From assembly GCA_030867875.1 (NCBI GenBank), contig JAOWCC010001634.1:97567321-97631320 (forward strand): a stretch of 64,000 nt of DNA, given 5' to 3'. The DNA comes from Actinernus sp. WN-2022. Its lineage: Eukaryota > Cnidaria > Anthozoa > Actiniaria > Actinernidae. The position numbers and the translations under genes were made by a program. Position 1 is the stretch's first letter. Each line of letters opens with the position of its first letter. The notes beneath the pieces are model-generated. The model did not search any database. It saw only the letters and a program-made list of their open reading frames with translations, and was not told where the DNA came from. Below are positions 34,790-45,418 of this stretch, piece by piece.

Positions 34790-34877
34790 AACAATTAGAC
34801 TACGAGCTCGAAGTTTCTATCGTTCGCTCCTCGTCAACTATCTGCCAAAGAAACTGACAGCGAGTAGTCTAATTGTT
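34790..34877. mobile_element. 88-bp short form of the 31.7-kb foldback element
   Basis: AACAATTAGACTACGAGCTC at 34790 and the complementary ...GAGTAGTCTAATTGTT at 34877 are the same ends as the 31710-32753 element, with nearly all interior deleted. Downstream flanks of both copies also start TTAGTAGAAAC, so the true right boundary may lie slightly further out. Confidence 0.75.
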
Positions 34878-35072
34878 TTAGTAGAAACATACTAGTATTC
34901 TATAGTATTCTAGATTGAAAAGGTTTCGCTGTTAATTTTGCATTTCTGTGCTGTATATATATGCACAGAATAAGTCAATCTGTCTTGAGAAGTCAATCTA
35001 AATCGATTTCCTGTACTTTCAGACCAATGTTTATCTCATTCGCCTCCGCTCTCTGAAAGAAATTCAGACAAC

Positions 35073-35193
35073 CGGTATATACTTCATGGTAGTATTCCGT
35101 TCCATATAGTCTCCCTGCATAATCATTTTCTCTACTGTTTTACAGTATTATGCAGGGAGACTATGGAACAGAACACTACCATGAAGTATATAC
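35073..35193. mobile_element. 121-bp MITE, near-perfect hairpin, 8-bp target duplication
   Basis: CAGACAAC occurs at 35065-35072 and 35194-35201. Between them two arms of about 47 bases (starting GGTATATACTTCATGG) are reverse complements with few mismatches around a short TTTTCTCTACTG loop. An 8-bp duplication fits a hAT-mobilised MITE; the transposase source is inferred. Confidence 0.8.
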
Positions 35194-35201
35194 CAGACAA
35201 C

Positions 35202-36140
35202 GAACCTGTTGAATTTTAGTAACCTCGTTCCCGTGTAGCCTCGCTTCTGTTCAGGACGAATCTATCATGGCTCCTAATTAGTCGAAATCAGGGAACTGCA
35301 GATATAACAAAGATCGTCATTGGACAATCGCTACTCACTGTCTATCACATTCGCTACTCACTGTCTATCACAGGATAGGTAGTGAGTAGAGAGCCAATCA
35401 GATCGCTGGATTTGCAATAGAATACTAGTATATTTATACTAAAGAGTTATAGAAACAGTTGTGGAAGTTTTGAAGAACTCGTAATAACTGTGGATAACGA
35501 ACACCTCGCCCTTCGTGCTTGTGTTCCCACTGCCATTTCTCGTTCTCCCAAACTCCCACTCGTGTTGCTATAACTCTGTAGAAACACAGGAAATGTTTTC
35601 TATTTTTAAATGACAGGTGGGGCATATTCTCTCTTAGACTGGTTTGGTGTATGGTCTCTTTCGATTTGTAACCAGCGATTACTTATTCTAAGGTTGGTTA
35701 GAGCCATCCTATGCTTGATATTGGATACAACCACGAGGTACTTTTTAACTCGTAGATGCACGCGAGTTATCAGCAGCTTTTAGCTCGCCCTTGGAGTAAC
35801 CAGGTTATGATGCCTGTATGATCTTTAGTGAGGCTGATGGTCTTGGGGGGCTATGCCATGCTGATGAGTCCTAACAAGGATGAAACAGCTGTACATGGCT
35901 GCCACTCCACCGGTAATAAGATGTGAGCATGCGTGTTAGTCGCTAGCTACATCATAGCGTGTGTTGGGTAGTGCCATGCAACTTGCTTGGTTTATCAGGA
36001 TTAGGTGGGTTTTCATTTCCGATTGCTCTCCTTTTCCGAAGATGTATGTTAGCAAAATTCGTACCATGTTCGGAATATGAGAATTTCTCATGCGCATGTG
36101 CATGTTCGGGATATGAGATTGTCATGGCTAACTCGCTTAA
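35202..36140. other. No recognised gene
   Basis: Contains a short direct duplication of CGCTACTCACTGTCTATCAC at about 35330-35370 and an AGCCAATCAG motif near 35392. Short ORFs only. Confidence 0.4.
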
Positions 36141-36395
36141 TATCACTGGCAGGTGGCTCAAACCTGGACAGACATGGTAGTGGGTCCCCACATATCACTT
36201 AGTGGCGATGACGTAACAATGACGTCATCGGTCACGTAATTTTAAGTACATGCCCATATCCTTCATTTCTAATGCCAGACAGTTCAAACTTGGGGAGGCA
36301 TGGTATTGGGTCCCCAGAGATCAGTTAGTGGCGATGACGTAACGATGACGTAATTTGTCACGTGATTTTCAGTACATAACCATATCACCCTACTC
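36141..36395. repeat. 126-bp direct repeat pair with CRE-like and CACGTG-like motifs
   Basis: GGGTCCCCA starts at 36182 and 36308. Each copy includes TTAGTGGCGATGACGTAAC, a second TGACGT, and GTCACGT. TGACGTCA (36222-36229) in copy 1 is a canonical CRE. The copies differ by scattered substitutions. No gene start is visible next to them. Confidence 0.8.
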
Positions 36396-36502
36396 GTCAG
36401 GGTGAAAACAATTCGCGCGACGTTAAACTAACATCGTAATGAAAACTCTTACAAAGCGAAGAAAACACAAGCAAAAAGCGATCGTGAAATCGACAGCCGT
36501 CT

Positions 36503-36748
36503 TTGGTCGCTGTGCCTAATGAAACAAACGTTTATCGGAGAAGACGCGTGGAAGCTTGGATTTGGTCATGCTGTAGATATGTTGTGTTACCGTACCACGA
36601 AATGATCGTCCCAGCTCGGATAGAGGATGACGTAGGCGATGAAGCATGGGTTGCGATTGGAACATCACTGACTGCTAAGATTCCGCAAGGCATCGTAGTT
36701 GGCAGACTTTTGTTAGTACATAACAACCATTCATTGCGGTTAAAATGA
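36503..36748 (+). pseudogene. Ty3/Gypsy segment upstream of RT (probable protease/linker remnant)
   Basis: An 81-codon frame without an obvious DTG/DSG protease motif. It contains EMIVPARIEDD and PQGIVVGRLLLVHN, resembling the linker that follows the protease in many Ty3/Gypsy polyproteins. Position just upstream of the RT supports this; identity is tentative. Confidence 0.4.
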
Positions 36749-36931
36749 TAAATGTGGCAGATAAGCCAAAGGAAATCGCTTGTGGAGCGGGGGTGGCTGC
36801 ATGTCTGCGAGCTAGTTGAATGAGTCCTTCAACCGCACGGGACCGGTGATGATGGCACGGGGACAGATTCGCTTGAGAACAGTGATGTACCAGACTTTAT
36901 CCAGGACCTCTATGAAGAGAGCTCAATTAAT

Positions 36932-37790
36932 TTGGACAGCCAACAGCAACTGCGGTTACGTAACCTTCTTGCGGAGTTTCAGGATGCCTTTTCGAGAAGA
37001 CCTAAAGATTTAAGGCGTACGAATGCAGTTAAGCACAGGATCAACACTGGTGATTCTTTGCCAATTCGTCAGCCACCAAGGAGGCTGCCATTGGCTAAAC
37101 GCGAGGAAGCATTTAGTGCAATCGAAGACATGCGGCGTGGGGGTGTAATTGAGCCATCTTCCAGCCCGTAGGCGTCTCCGATCGTTATTGTGAAGAAACG
37201 GGATGGTTCCACACAGTTTTGGGTGGACTACCGTAGACTGAATAATGTGACCAAGAAGGACTATTATCCCTTACCTAGAATCGACTCAATCCTTGAAGCC
37301 TTGTCTGGCTCTGCCTGGTTCTCCACCTTAGATCTCAAAAGCAGGTACTGGCAGGCCTAGGTGGAAGTTGAGGAGGAAGACCGTGAAAAACGGCCTTTAC
37401 GGCAGGTAATGGACTATGGCAGTTTGTGGTTATGCCGTTCAGTCTTTGTAATGGGCCGGCAACTTTCGAGAGGTTAATGGACAGTCTGGACAGTTAATGG
37501 ATCTGCGGTGCTTAGTCTACCTTGATGACGTCATAGTGCATGCAAGTTCATTTGAACAAGCTATAGAGAACTTGCGCCTCGTCTTTCTCCGATTGCGAGG
37601 GAACAGCTTCAAACTCAGTCCAAATAAATGTGAACTGTTTCAACGCAAAGTAAGGTTCCTCGGCCATGTTGTCAGTAAGGAAGGCGTAGCGACAGACCCA
37701 GAGAAAGTCGAAGCAGTAAAGAACTGGCCCGTTCCCTGCAACGGGAAATGGGGTGAGAAGATATCTCGGGCTATGCACCTACTATCGTAG
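36932..37790 (+). pseudogene. Ty3/Gypsy reverse transcriptase, with in-frame stops and a frameshift
   Basis: Reads LRNLLAEFQDAFSRRP, HRINTGDSLPIRQPPRR and a GVIEPSSSP stretch, where a TAG (37168-37170) replaces the expected Trp. It goes on with VIVKKRDGSTQFWVDYRRLN and STLDLKSRYWQ, then another stop. After a frame change the active site YLDD appears (37518-37529) with FLGHVVSKEGVATDP. Catalytic aspartates remain but the frame is broken at three or more points. In the live element this enzyme makes cDNA in the cytoplasmic particle. Confidence 0.85.
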
Positions 37791-37859
37791 GTTTGTTCCA
37801 GAATTCGCTGATGTTGCTCGTCCACTCCATAAACTCGCAGAGAAAGGTCACCACTTCCG

Positions 37860-38330
37860 GTGGACATAAGAATGTGCTGAAGCTTTCACAAGGCTGAAGG
37901 AAGCCCGCCTCTCCAGTCCTGGCATACCCAGTCGGCGAAGGTCCCTATATTTTCGATGCGGACGCCAGCAGCTGTGGTGTTGTATTGTCACAGATGCAAG
38001 ACGGACAGGAACGCGTTATTGCGTACTACAGCCAAACTCTAAGCCGACCAGAGCGCAACTACTGAGCAACCAGGAAGGAGCTTCTAGCCATAGTAAAAGC
38101 CATTGATAATTTCCAACCCTATCTTTATGGACGGCACTTCACCGTAAGAATCGACCACGCATTGCTTCAATGGTTGCTCAATTTCAAGAACTCGGAAGGG
38201 CAACTTGTACGAAGGCAAGAGAGGCTACAGACTTATGACTTTAACGTAGAGCATCGCGCCGGTCGAAACCACAAGATGCGTTGTCGCGACGCTCTTGTCT
38301 CTCGGCGGGCTGTAAACACTGCCAACGTTT
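37860..38330 (+). pseudogene. Ty3/Gypsy RNase H domain, broken
   Basis: The frame contains FDADASSCGVVLSQ, GQERVIAYYSQTLSRPERNY, a stop where the family has Ser/Thr, then RKELLAIVKAIDNFQPYLYG, VRIDHALLQWLLNFKNSEGQ and HRAGRNH. These carry the RNase H Asp, Glu and Asp positions in order. It degrades RNA from RNA/DNA hybrids in an active element. Confidence 0.8.
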
Positions 38331-39130
38331 GGACGAGAAACGACAGGAAGAGATAGGGGAGGCTGCGCGCGACACCATGATACCCCTGAATAGATCAAGC
38401 GTACAGGAGGGTAATCCAGAGCCTGGGACCAAGCAGTCTAAAGAGGAGGAAGAGGAAGCCAATGATGTACATTTGGATGGAGAACCGAGGTCACTCGAGC
38501 AACTTCGTACCCATCAGTTGGAGGATAAAGTGATCCGACTTATCGTCAAGTGGAAAGAAAGTGGAAGACGTCCTCCATGGGAAGAGGTATCAATGAGATG
38601 TTCTGCAACGAAAGCGTACTGGGCTCAGTGGAATTCCCTTGAGCTAAAGAGGTGTGCTGTACCGACGATGGGAATCCCCTACAGACAAGGAAGTCTCTTG
38701 GCAGGTCGTGCCCTCCAAAGTGCTTCGACGAGAGGTGGTTCAGTTCCTACATGACAGTCGTGTTGGTGACCACTTAGGAGTTAATAAGACACTGGAGAAA
38801 GTTCGGGCTAGGTTCTTCTGGGTACACTGCCGGCATGACGTCGAGGAATGGTGCCAACGTTGCGATGTTTGTACAGCAAGGAAGGGTCCACGGAGCAAAC
38901 CGAAGTCGCCGCTGCACATCTACAATGTTTGTGAACCTATGGAACCTGTCGCCATTGATGTTCTCGGCCCCTTACCTGAAACGGAAGGAGGAAACAAGTA
39001 TCTTTTGATCGCTATGACTACTTTAGCAAATGACCAGAGGGTTATGCCCTACCGAATCAGGAAGCGACCACCGTTGCTGATGTTCAATTATTTTGTCGCA
39101 GTTTTTCAGTCGTTTCGGTTTTTCGGATGA
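38281..39130 (+). pseudogene. Ty3/Gypsy integrase N-terminus (zinc finger) with truncated core
   Basis: The RNase H to integrase linker (CKHCQRLDEK ... KAYWAQWNSLEL) is followed, after a frameshift near 38655, by the HHCC finger: FLHDSRVGDHLGVNKTLEKV and CQRCDVC. The catalytic core starts (AIDVLGPLPETEGGNKYLL) with its first Asp, but the part with the second Asp and Glu is gone: the sequence jumps from MTTLA to unrelated residues. A deletion of several hundred bases is the simplest reading. Confidence 0.8.
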
Positions 39131-39169
39131 ACTGCACTCGGATCAAGGCAACGAGCAGCAAGTAACCGC

Positions 39170-39430
39170 ATGAAAGCACGCTATAATATGCGTTGCAATT
39201 CGACAAACTTTGCGATGAGAGATCTCATATGGCTCCACACTGACCCACAGCGAAGGAAGGGCCGTTCACCAAAACTGAGTTGCCATTGGGAGGGTCATTA
39301 CGTTGTGTTGAAGCCAATCAATGACGTTGTCTATCGAATAAAGCGGAATCCCCAGTCCGAGGCTAAGGTCGTGCATCGAGACCGGTTATGTCGCTACCGT
39401 GGACCAGAAAAGGAAGACAGGTTCAAGGCT
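39170..39430 (+). pseudogene. Ty3/Gypsy integrase C-terminal region
   Basis: Reads MKARYNMRCNSTNFAMRDLI, HWEGHYVVLKPINDVVYRIK and VVHRDRLCRYRG, the typical GPY/F-like tail after the integrase core (GP is replaced here by HWEGHY). The frame continues to 39646 without further known domains. Confidence 0.75.
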
Positions 39431-39662
39431 TCAGATGGGAGTACGGAAAACGGAGCTGACCATGATATGCAGATCGCCACAGCTAGATCCTGTCCCTGTT
39501 ACGCGGATCTCCACAGCAGAGGCCGACGATACAGGTGGTACTGCAGCGAAGGTGTTCTCGAAGGACGAGGGGACCCCCCTCTGAGATATCAGGACTTCGT
39601 CATGGACAGTGGCTATATGATAGCTGTTATTAACCGGGTCGGTTAATCTAAAGGGGGAGTAG

Positions 39663-39863
39663 TGTCACGTGTGTGTCTTGTCACGCGTGTGACGTAGTTA
39701 GGAGCCCCAACGGAGTTCGGGGAAGAAGACTCGAGTCTTGGGCATGCTTCGAGTCCAGCGTGTAAAAACTGCTTGTAAACGGAATAAACAGAGTTGTGTT
39801 CTAGATCTTGCAGTGGACTTTTGGTTACAGTCGATACCGAACCGGGACTCAGCTCGCGTAACA
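39663..39863 (+). repeat. 3' LTR of the Ty3/Gypsy element
   Basis: Starts TGTCACGTGTGTGTC right after the polypurine tract and ends ...GCGTAACA, so it has TG...CA ends. AATAAA at 39783-39788 is the likely poly(A) signal. The matching 5' LTR was not found. Confidence 0.75.
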
Positions 39864-39995
39864 ATATGAATGGACATCAGTCTTTCTCATGGTAGTCATT
39901 TTTTTACAAACACTTCTCCCAGCGCTCAAGGGCTCGTAAAGCTATACTTCGCGAACTCTGCGCATATAGGTTATATTCGAAGTTCTTTTCTAGTG

Positions 39996-40075
39996 ATTGG
40001 CGCTGTGGTCGAGTGGTTTATAGAGCGCGCCTTTGGATCCAACGTTCACGGATTGATTCCTCCTAGACGTTAGAA
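39996..40075 (+). repeat. tRNA-like (type II, Ser/Leu-like) sequence, probable SINE head
   Basis: GGCGCTGTGGTCGAGTGGTT resembles the 5' half and A-box of a Ser/Leu tRNA, and GGATTGATTCCTCC is a weak B-box at the longer spacing of type II tRNAs. Stems are incomplete, so it is probably the head of a SINE whose body follows. Confidence 0.45.
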
Positions 40076-40306
40076 CATTTTATCTTTCTTCTTGTCAATT
40101 TCTTTTTGTTTGTTCTAAAGAGTTTTGGCCGTCTTTCACACTTGATTCATCTTAATTTCTGCTCTTTCGTCTTTCGATGTAAACAAGGTCATTTCAATTC
40201 GATGGAACTATGTGATAATTATTCTGCAAGCCAGAAGAAAAACCAGAGTAAAAGTTACCCTTCAATAATGAACAGTCTATTAAAAATAAAATACAAAAAA
40301 GGTATT

Positions 40307-40609
40307 CATTTATATAGCGCAAATTCTATATGAATATATTTAAATGCACTTCACAAGGTTATTTTTGTGATACGGACGCTATTGTGGTGCAATGTGCTGC
40401 AAATACATAATGCAATGTTAGAGAATGTGATATTAAACCCGGTTTTAAGCAAGATTTATTTACGGTAATCAAAAATTAAACGAGACTTACCTGTAAGTTG
40501 AAGTTTGAGTGGGATTCTCCCGAATCATTGGAGCTCAGAGGGATCACATGAGATTGTAATGCGCCTGCGTGTGCCCAGAGTTAAAAGAATACACAGGTAT
40601 CAGCAAAAA
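40307..40609 (-). repeat. 303-bp SINE-like repeat, copy 1
   Basis: Nearly identical to 48301-48603, in the same orientation, and together they bracket the R1 fragment that holds the BEL element. On the minus strand it ends ATTTGCGCTATATAAATG, an L2-type 3' tail, so orientation is minus. Its 5' half includes CTCATGTGATCCCTCTGAG and is not tRNA-like. Confidence 0.8.
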
Positions 40610-40610
40610 C

Positions 40611-40838
40611 GACCTCTTCCTGGGAATTTCCAGAACCGAAACACAGCAACTATTCCACACTGAAAGGTTTGTAACTGAAGACACTATATTTTCATTGATA
40701 TTTTTGCACCGAAAATGGCTGCATGTGGGCGTTCAGGATCTTGGGGAAATTAGGATTATCATAAATAGGACGCCTTCCCTTTTAACCACAGTCAAAGAGT
40801 TTTAGCTGTTCTTCGGGTTGAATAGCAGCTATAGACTT
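40611..40838. repeat. R1 repeat, left piece of the BEL-interrupted copy
   Basis: Matches 52857-53092 and, less well, 54530-54760. It ends with the BEL target GACTT at 40834-40838. The rest of this copy resumes at 47940. Confidence 0.85.
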
Positions 40839-41259
40839 TGTAGAGTGAGCCAATCTGTGTCTTTTACATGCGTATTTTATTTACCAACAAACGACGATTT
40901 ACTAGAAAATTACATAGAACAGACATGGATTAACATACTGATAAATCTAAACGAGCGAAAATTACAATCAAAAACAGTACGGTACTTACAAGACGTTGAT
41001 TTCCACTGTAGGCTAACCCTGATCACTGATTTCAAAACTTATTGCCGCTAGATTTATACAGTCTGAGTTTACAATGGCACAACAGCACAGTAGGAATAAT
41101 TACATCAGAGCCCATTCATTGAGGCGATCAAAGTCATGCTCAATTGAATCTGGTTATGTAATAGAGTTATGTAATAGAGTTATGTAATAGCTTCACTCGT
41201 TAGAGAAACCTTAAGCCCGTCCCTCTTGGGACATGAGTCAAAAGACATGCGATCTTACA
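40839..41259 (-). repeat. BEL 3' LTR
   Basis: On the minus strand runs TGTAAGATCGC ... ACTCTACA, with TG/CA ends and a TGTA...TACA palindromic tip. Contains an AATAAA on the minus strand near 40875. Same length as the other LTR. Confidence 0.92.
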
Positions 41260-41275
41260 TTCCTCCCCCCTAAAG
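41260..41275 (-). promoter_or_regulatory. Polypurine tract of the BEL element
   Basis: The minus strand reads CTTTAGGGGGGAGGAA immediately before the 3' LTR, the expected site of plus-strand DNA priming. Confidence 0.8.
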
Positions 41276-41430
41276 ACTGCTCTGGGGTCAGTCTTTACCA
41301 GTCTCTCAAACAGTCTGTAAAGTTCATGTTATCTCTTCATGTGAAGTTACTTCTTTTCGGCGACCTGTTCCTCTACGTTGTGGAGAAGGTCCTCTTCAAG
41401 CATACACAGCATCCTGACATCTCTTATTAA

Positions 41431-42369
41431 TTAACCGCTGGCCGTCTTCACGGTCACGCGTCGAACCACCCCGTCTCTCTCTGGAAACGTCTTCTGTACT
41501 AGTGCTTTGGGCCACGTTCCCTTCGGCGCCGTCTTATCTGCCACCAACACTATATCACCCTTCTTGAAGTTTGGTTTAAGACGGAGCCATCTCTGTCGCT
41601 CTTGCAATGTGGGAAGATACTCTTTGATCCAACGGCGCCAGAACTCTTCCGCAAGAAGATTGGCTTGTTTCCATCGCTGGCGATATCTGTCTGTCTCATG
41701 GGACTCTCCAGGGGAGACACTCGGGTTGCGTCTCAGAAGCAATATGTGGTTTGGCGTCAGAGCTTCTAGGTCAGCTGGATCACTTGACACCCGGGTGATT
41801 GGTCGATCATTCATTATCTTCTCTACTTCAGCTAGAAATGTGGTTAGCGTCTCTTCGTTGACTAATCGTTCCCCCACTATTGAATGAAGTATTCTCTTCA
41901 CCGAACTTATTAGTCTCTCCCAGACCCCTCCCTGATGGCTAGCCGCGGGTGGGTTGAAATTGCACTCTATTCTGCTCTTCTGCAGATACCTTTTAATCTT
42001 CTCTTGGTCAAACGCACGCAGGGCGTTCAGTACATCTGCTGTAGCACCTCGGAAATTGGTTCCATTGTCGCTGTATATGACGGATGGTGGGCCACGTCTT
42101 GCAATAAAGCGAGTGATAGCTCCTATAAAGCTGTCGCAGGACAGGTCCGCTGCAACCTCTATATGTACCGCGCGGTATCTGAGACAGGTGAACAGGCAAC
42201 CATATTTCTTGATTGTATATCTGCCTGACTTCACGTTGAGCGGTCCAAAATAGTCAACTCCCACTGCAGCGAACGGGTAGATCAGCCTGTATCTGTCCGT
42301 GATGCATCTGACATCCTGGAGTGGGGAAGTGATCTGTTCGCCAAGTTTTGCGCTCTCCCGTCTGCACAC
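41431..42369 (-). pseudogene. BEL integrase core and DUF5641-type C-terminus
   Basis: The frame contains VDYFGPLNVK (first catalytic Asp), YSDNGTNFRGA (second Asp) and HQGGVWERLI (Glu), a complete DDE set, followed by LTPNHILLLR and the C-terminal block WKQANLLAEEFWRRW / GDIVLVADKTAPKGTWPKA typical of BEL/Pao. It stops at 41431, just inside the 3' LTR. The start of the domain (zinc finger CHVC) lies in this frame just upstream of 42369, separated from the previous frame by one extra base near 42385. Integrase would join the cDNA to host DNA. Confidence 0.88.
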
Positions 42370-42391
42370 ATGGCATTTTGTAAGGACAGCT

Positions 42392-43351
42392 CTAAACGGT
42401 TGAGACTCCCTTTAAGATCCAGAATTTCTCTCTCGTTGCTGCTAGCACTTGGTGCGCTCCAACGTGATCATTCACATGGTGGTAGTGACGTATGATCAAC
42501 TCTGTAACTGGATGTTTCCCTGGGAGTATGTACGTGTGTTTCTCGTCGTGTGATAAACATGAACGTTGCAGAAGCCCCCCGACGCGCAGGCAACCATCCT
42601 CGACGTATGCTTGTAATGCGGCAAATCGGTTCCATTTCCCAAGTTTTCCCGACGCGCCATTAAGATCTTCTGCGAATGACATTCTCTGGATGTTCTTGAT
42701 AATTCTTTCTTCAGCTTCTTGAAGCTCTTCCAGTGACAACGGTTGAATTATGTCTTCACGCTTCTGAGTTTTCTTCAGATTAAGACATCGCGCGAACCTC
42801 TTGGCTCCGCGTATCAGCCAGGCGACGTAGTGTTTCAGCCTGTTCCAAGTTGAATAACGACGAAACAACTTTTCCCAGAATCCTCCGTCTGTGGCGACTG
42901 TACATGCTACGGCATTCTTTTCTTTCTTCACTCCTTCTTCCTGCTCCGATAGCTCTGTGAGGATGTCTAATGGTTGCCTCAGCCACTCGCTGGAATTCTT
43001 CCACAAGAAATCTGGTCCCTTCCTCCAGATTTCTAGCTTGTTAGCTTCCGACGCCTTCACGCCTTTTGATGCATAATCCGCGGGATTATCTTCTGATCTC
43101 ACATGACGCCATTGGCTCGGATCTGAATGCTGCCGAATAACGGCTACTTGATTGGCGACGGAAGTTACAAATCGTCTCTTCGTGTTCATGATGTATCGAA
43201 GGACGATGGTGGAGTCCGTCCAGTAAGTGATGCCATCAATCTGCATCCTCCCTTCGAGCTCTTTGGTGATCATTCCATTCATCTGTGTGAGTAAAGTGGC
43301 CGCTGTTAATTCGAGCTTCGGCACTGTCATAGTACTTCCCAGTGGCTTCAC
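42392..43351 (-). pseudogene. BEL RNase H (second half) and integrase zinc-binding start
   Basis: Contains VPKLELTAATLLTQM, YWTDSTIVLRYI and SEDNPADYASKG, the Glu/Asp positions of RNase H, then a linker and the integrase H2 part HYHHVNDHVGAHQVLAATRE with REKFWILKG. It is in frame with the previous segment (stop TAA at 43355-43357) and leaves frame near 42390, where an extra T precedes the CxxC half of the finger. Confidence 0.85.
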
Positions 43352-43354
43352 TCT

Positions 43355-43822
43355 TTATTTTCCCATAATGAAAGCACAATGAACTTGACCGTTCTCGTTG
43401 ATGAGTCTCAGATATGACACCGCACCGTATCCCTGCTCCTGTGAGGCATCAGCGAAGTGATGGAGTTCAGCTCTGATTATGTGATTCAATTCTCTGGGCT
43501 TGAAGCAACGGGGTATCCCGTAGTTCTTTAGATTCTCTAGTCCCTCTCGCCATGTTTTCCATTCTGATAACGCTTGGGCGGGCAACTCGTCATCCCAATC
43601 ATATTTAGACTTACATAGCTCGTGGTTAATTAGTCTTCCAAGCAGAATCAATGGACTGGCGAATCCGTGGGGGTCATATACTCCTGAAACGGACGCCAAC
43701 ACACCTTTGCGAGTTTCAGGGTACGTCTTCTTCCTTACGACAAGGTTAAAGGCGTCTTCCTCCACATTCCATTGAATTCCTAACGCCGTCTCAGTGGGAA
43801 GCATTTCCGACTTCAGATCCAA
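43355..43822 (-). pseudogene. BEL RT-RNase H connection and start of RNase H
   Basis: Reads VLASVSGVYDPHGFASPLIL, the hallmark of the BEL/Pao connection region (Pfam Peptidase_A17 name), then HHFADASQEQGYGAVSYLRL, which supplies the first RNase H Asp. It is in frame with the RT above (stop TAA at 43841-43843) and with the segment below (TAA at 43355-43357). Confidence 0.85.
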
Positions 43823-43840
43823 GTTTTTTAGGCTTGCCGC

Positions 43841-44860
43841 TTACCCTTCTGACGGAAACTCTGTTATCACTTCCCTACTGTTCGACAACCATTTAGTTAA
43901 AGTGAAACCTCCCCTTTTCAGTAAGCTGCAAATCTCCTTGGATGCTTCAACAGCCTCTTCTACGTTGTCATAAGACTTCAAGAAGTCATCTACATAGAAA
44001 TCTCTGTACACAGCTTCGACAGAACCCTCTGAATACATATTCGCATTGTCCTTCGCTGTTCTTCTGAGAGCAAAACTCGCAATGCTCGGGGATGACCTTG
44101 CGGCAAATATATGAACCATCATCTGGTAAGTCTTTGGTTCTTGTGATAGATCTCCTTTCGGCCACCATAGGTAGCATAGTGCGCCACGATCGTCTGGAGC
44201 GACATAAACTTGGTGAAACATTCTCTTTATATCGGCCGTGACAGCAACATTGTTCACGCGGAAGCGCAAAATAACTCCCAGCAGCTTACTAGTATTATCG
44301 GGTCCCTGCAAGAGTTCTTCATTGAGGGAAGTACCGCCACTCTTCGCCGCACAGTCAAATACGACCCTGGGATCTGGCTTCTTTTCTTGCCACACTGCAT
44401 GGTGGGGTAGGTACGAAATTGACTTCTTCTCTCTCATGATTGCAAGTTCTTCATCTGTCATGCGTCTTGACGACCCTTCACTCTGATATCTTTCTAATAC
44501 AGTAGTGTACTGCTCTTTGAACAACGGATCTCTTTCGAACTTCTTTCTCAATGAGAACAATCTTCTTTTTGCACTTGATAAGCTCTCCGGGAAAATCGGA
44601 GTGTCGTGGCGAAATAGTAGTCTGGCTAGGTAATGACCGCTGTTCAGCAGAGCAGAGGTTTCCATTATGTCATGCGCTCTTCGATCTTCAACTGACCAAC
44701 CCAATTCGTGGAGCTCTTCATTATCCACCTCTTGCAGGAGAAAACTCAGCTCTCGTTCATGCTGACACTTGATAAAGTTCACATTGATGGAAGCTCGTGA
44801 TTGACTGTCTGCCAATGGTCCATACACTGTCCATCCTAAGGGGGTCTTCACGGCGAATGG
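43841..44860 (-). pseudogene. BEL reverse transcriptase
   Basis: Begins in frame directly after a TAA at 44861-44863 with VKTPLGWTVYGPL, the conserved protease-RT border. It carries SYLPHHAVWQ, RVVFDCAAKSGGTSLNEELL, the palm Asp in VTADIKRMFHQVYVA, and the active site FYVDDFLKS. All RT blocks are present in order over about 335 codons, so only the flanking stops disable it. Confidence 0.88.
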
Positions 44861-45418
44861 TTAACCTTTCTTGTCAACCCTCTTCTCAAGCTCGTTTTCT
44901 ATAATGTCTGGTCGGTCATTGCCGATGAGAAGAGACACTTGAACATCTGGTAGATATACGTCCTGTAGATGGGACCAGCCTTCAGTATCCTTTTTTACAG
45001 CGATGTGACCTTGCGTAACTGGTATTCTCGTTGTAGTGATCACGTGATCTAGGCTAAACACTTGACCACCATCAGCGCCTTGAACATCCAGCGATACTTC
45101 AAAACCTGAGTTCGTTGCTTCTCCATTAACGGTACTCACAGTGAAGCTAGAGGTTTGTTCGTGATCTAGATCCAATTCATCAGCCAGTGACTTCAAGCAA
45201 AGAGTAGTGTCAGAACCGTTATCTAAAAACGCGTAGACGGGCTTCTCTTTATCCTTTCTTCTGTTGTACACTTTTACTGGAACAACCTTAAAACATACTC
45301 GAAGTCTTCCAGTCTGTACTGCTCCTACCGATGTTGGAACTTGAGGAGTTGGACTTTGATTTGGACTTGGTGTTTCTTGGACCTCGTCCTGTCTACGGTG
45401 AAATTCTGAGTTTTCCTG
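44861..45418 (-). pseudogene. BEL aspartic protease (DUF1758-type)
   Basis: In frame after a TGA at 45419-45421: a Gln/Pro-rich linker, then RVCFKVVPVKVYN and the active-site motif VYAFLDNGSDTTL (D-x-G-S), with ISLLIGND-like VSLLIGNDRPDII further on, the second conserved block of these proteases. Ends at TAA 44861-44863. It would cut the Gag-Pol polyprotein. Confidence 0.85.

Larger units (their letters stand above)
36503..39863 (+). mobile_element. Decayed Ty3/Gypsy LTR retrotransposon, 5' part missing
   Basis: Pol domains follow in Ty3/Gypsy order (protease-like, RT, RNase H, integrase zinc finger, integrase C-terminus), then a purine-rich tract (AAAGGGGGAGTAG, 39651-39662) and a 201-bp 3' LTR. 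No Gag or 5' LTR is found between the 36.1-36.4 kb repeats and the first Pol-like frame, so the 5' end is truncated. Many stops and frameshifts and a deletion in the integrase core make it inactive. Confidence 0.85.
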
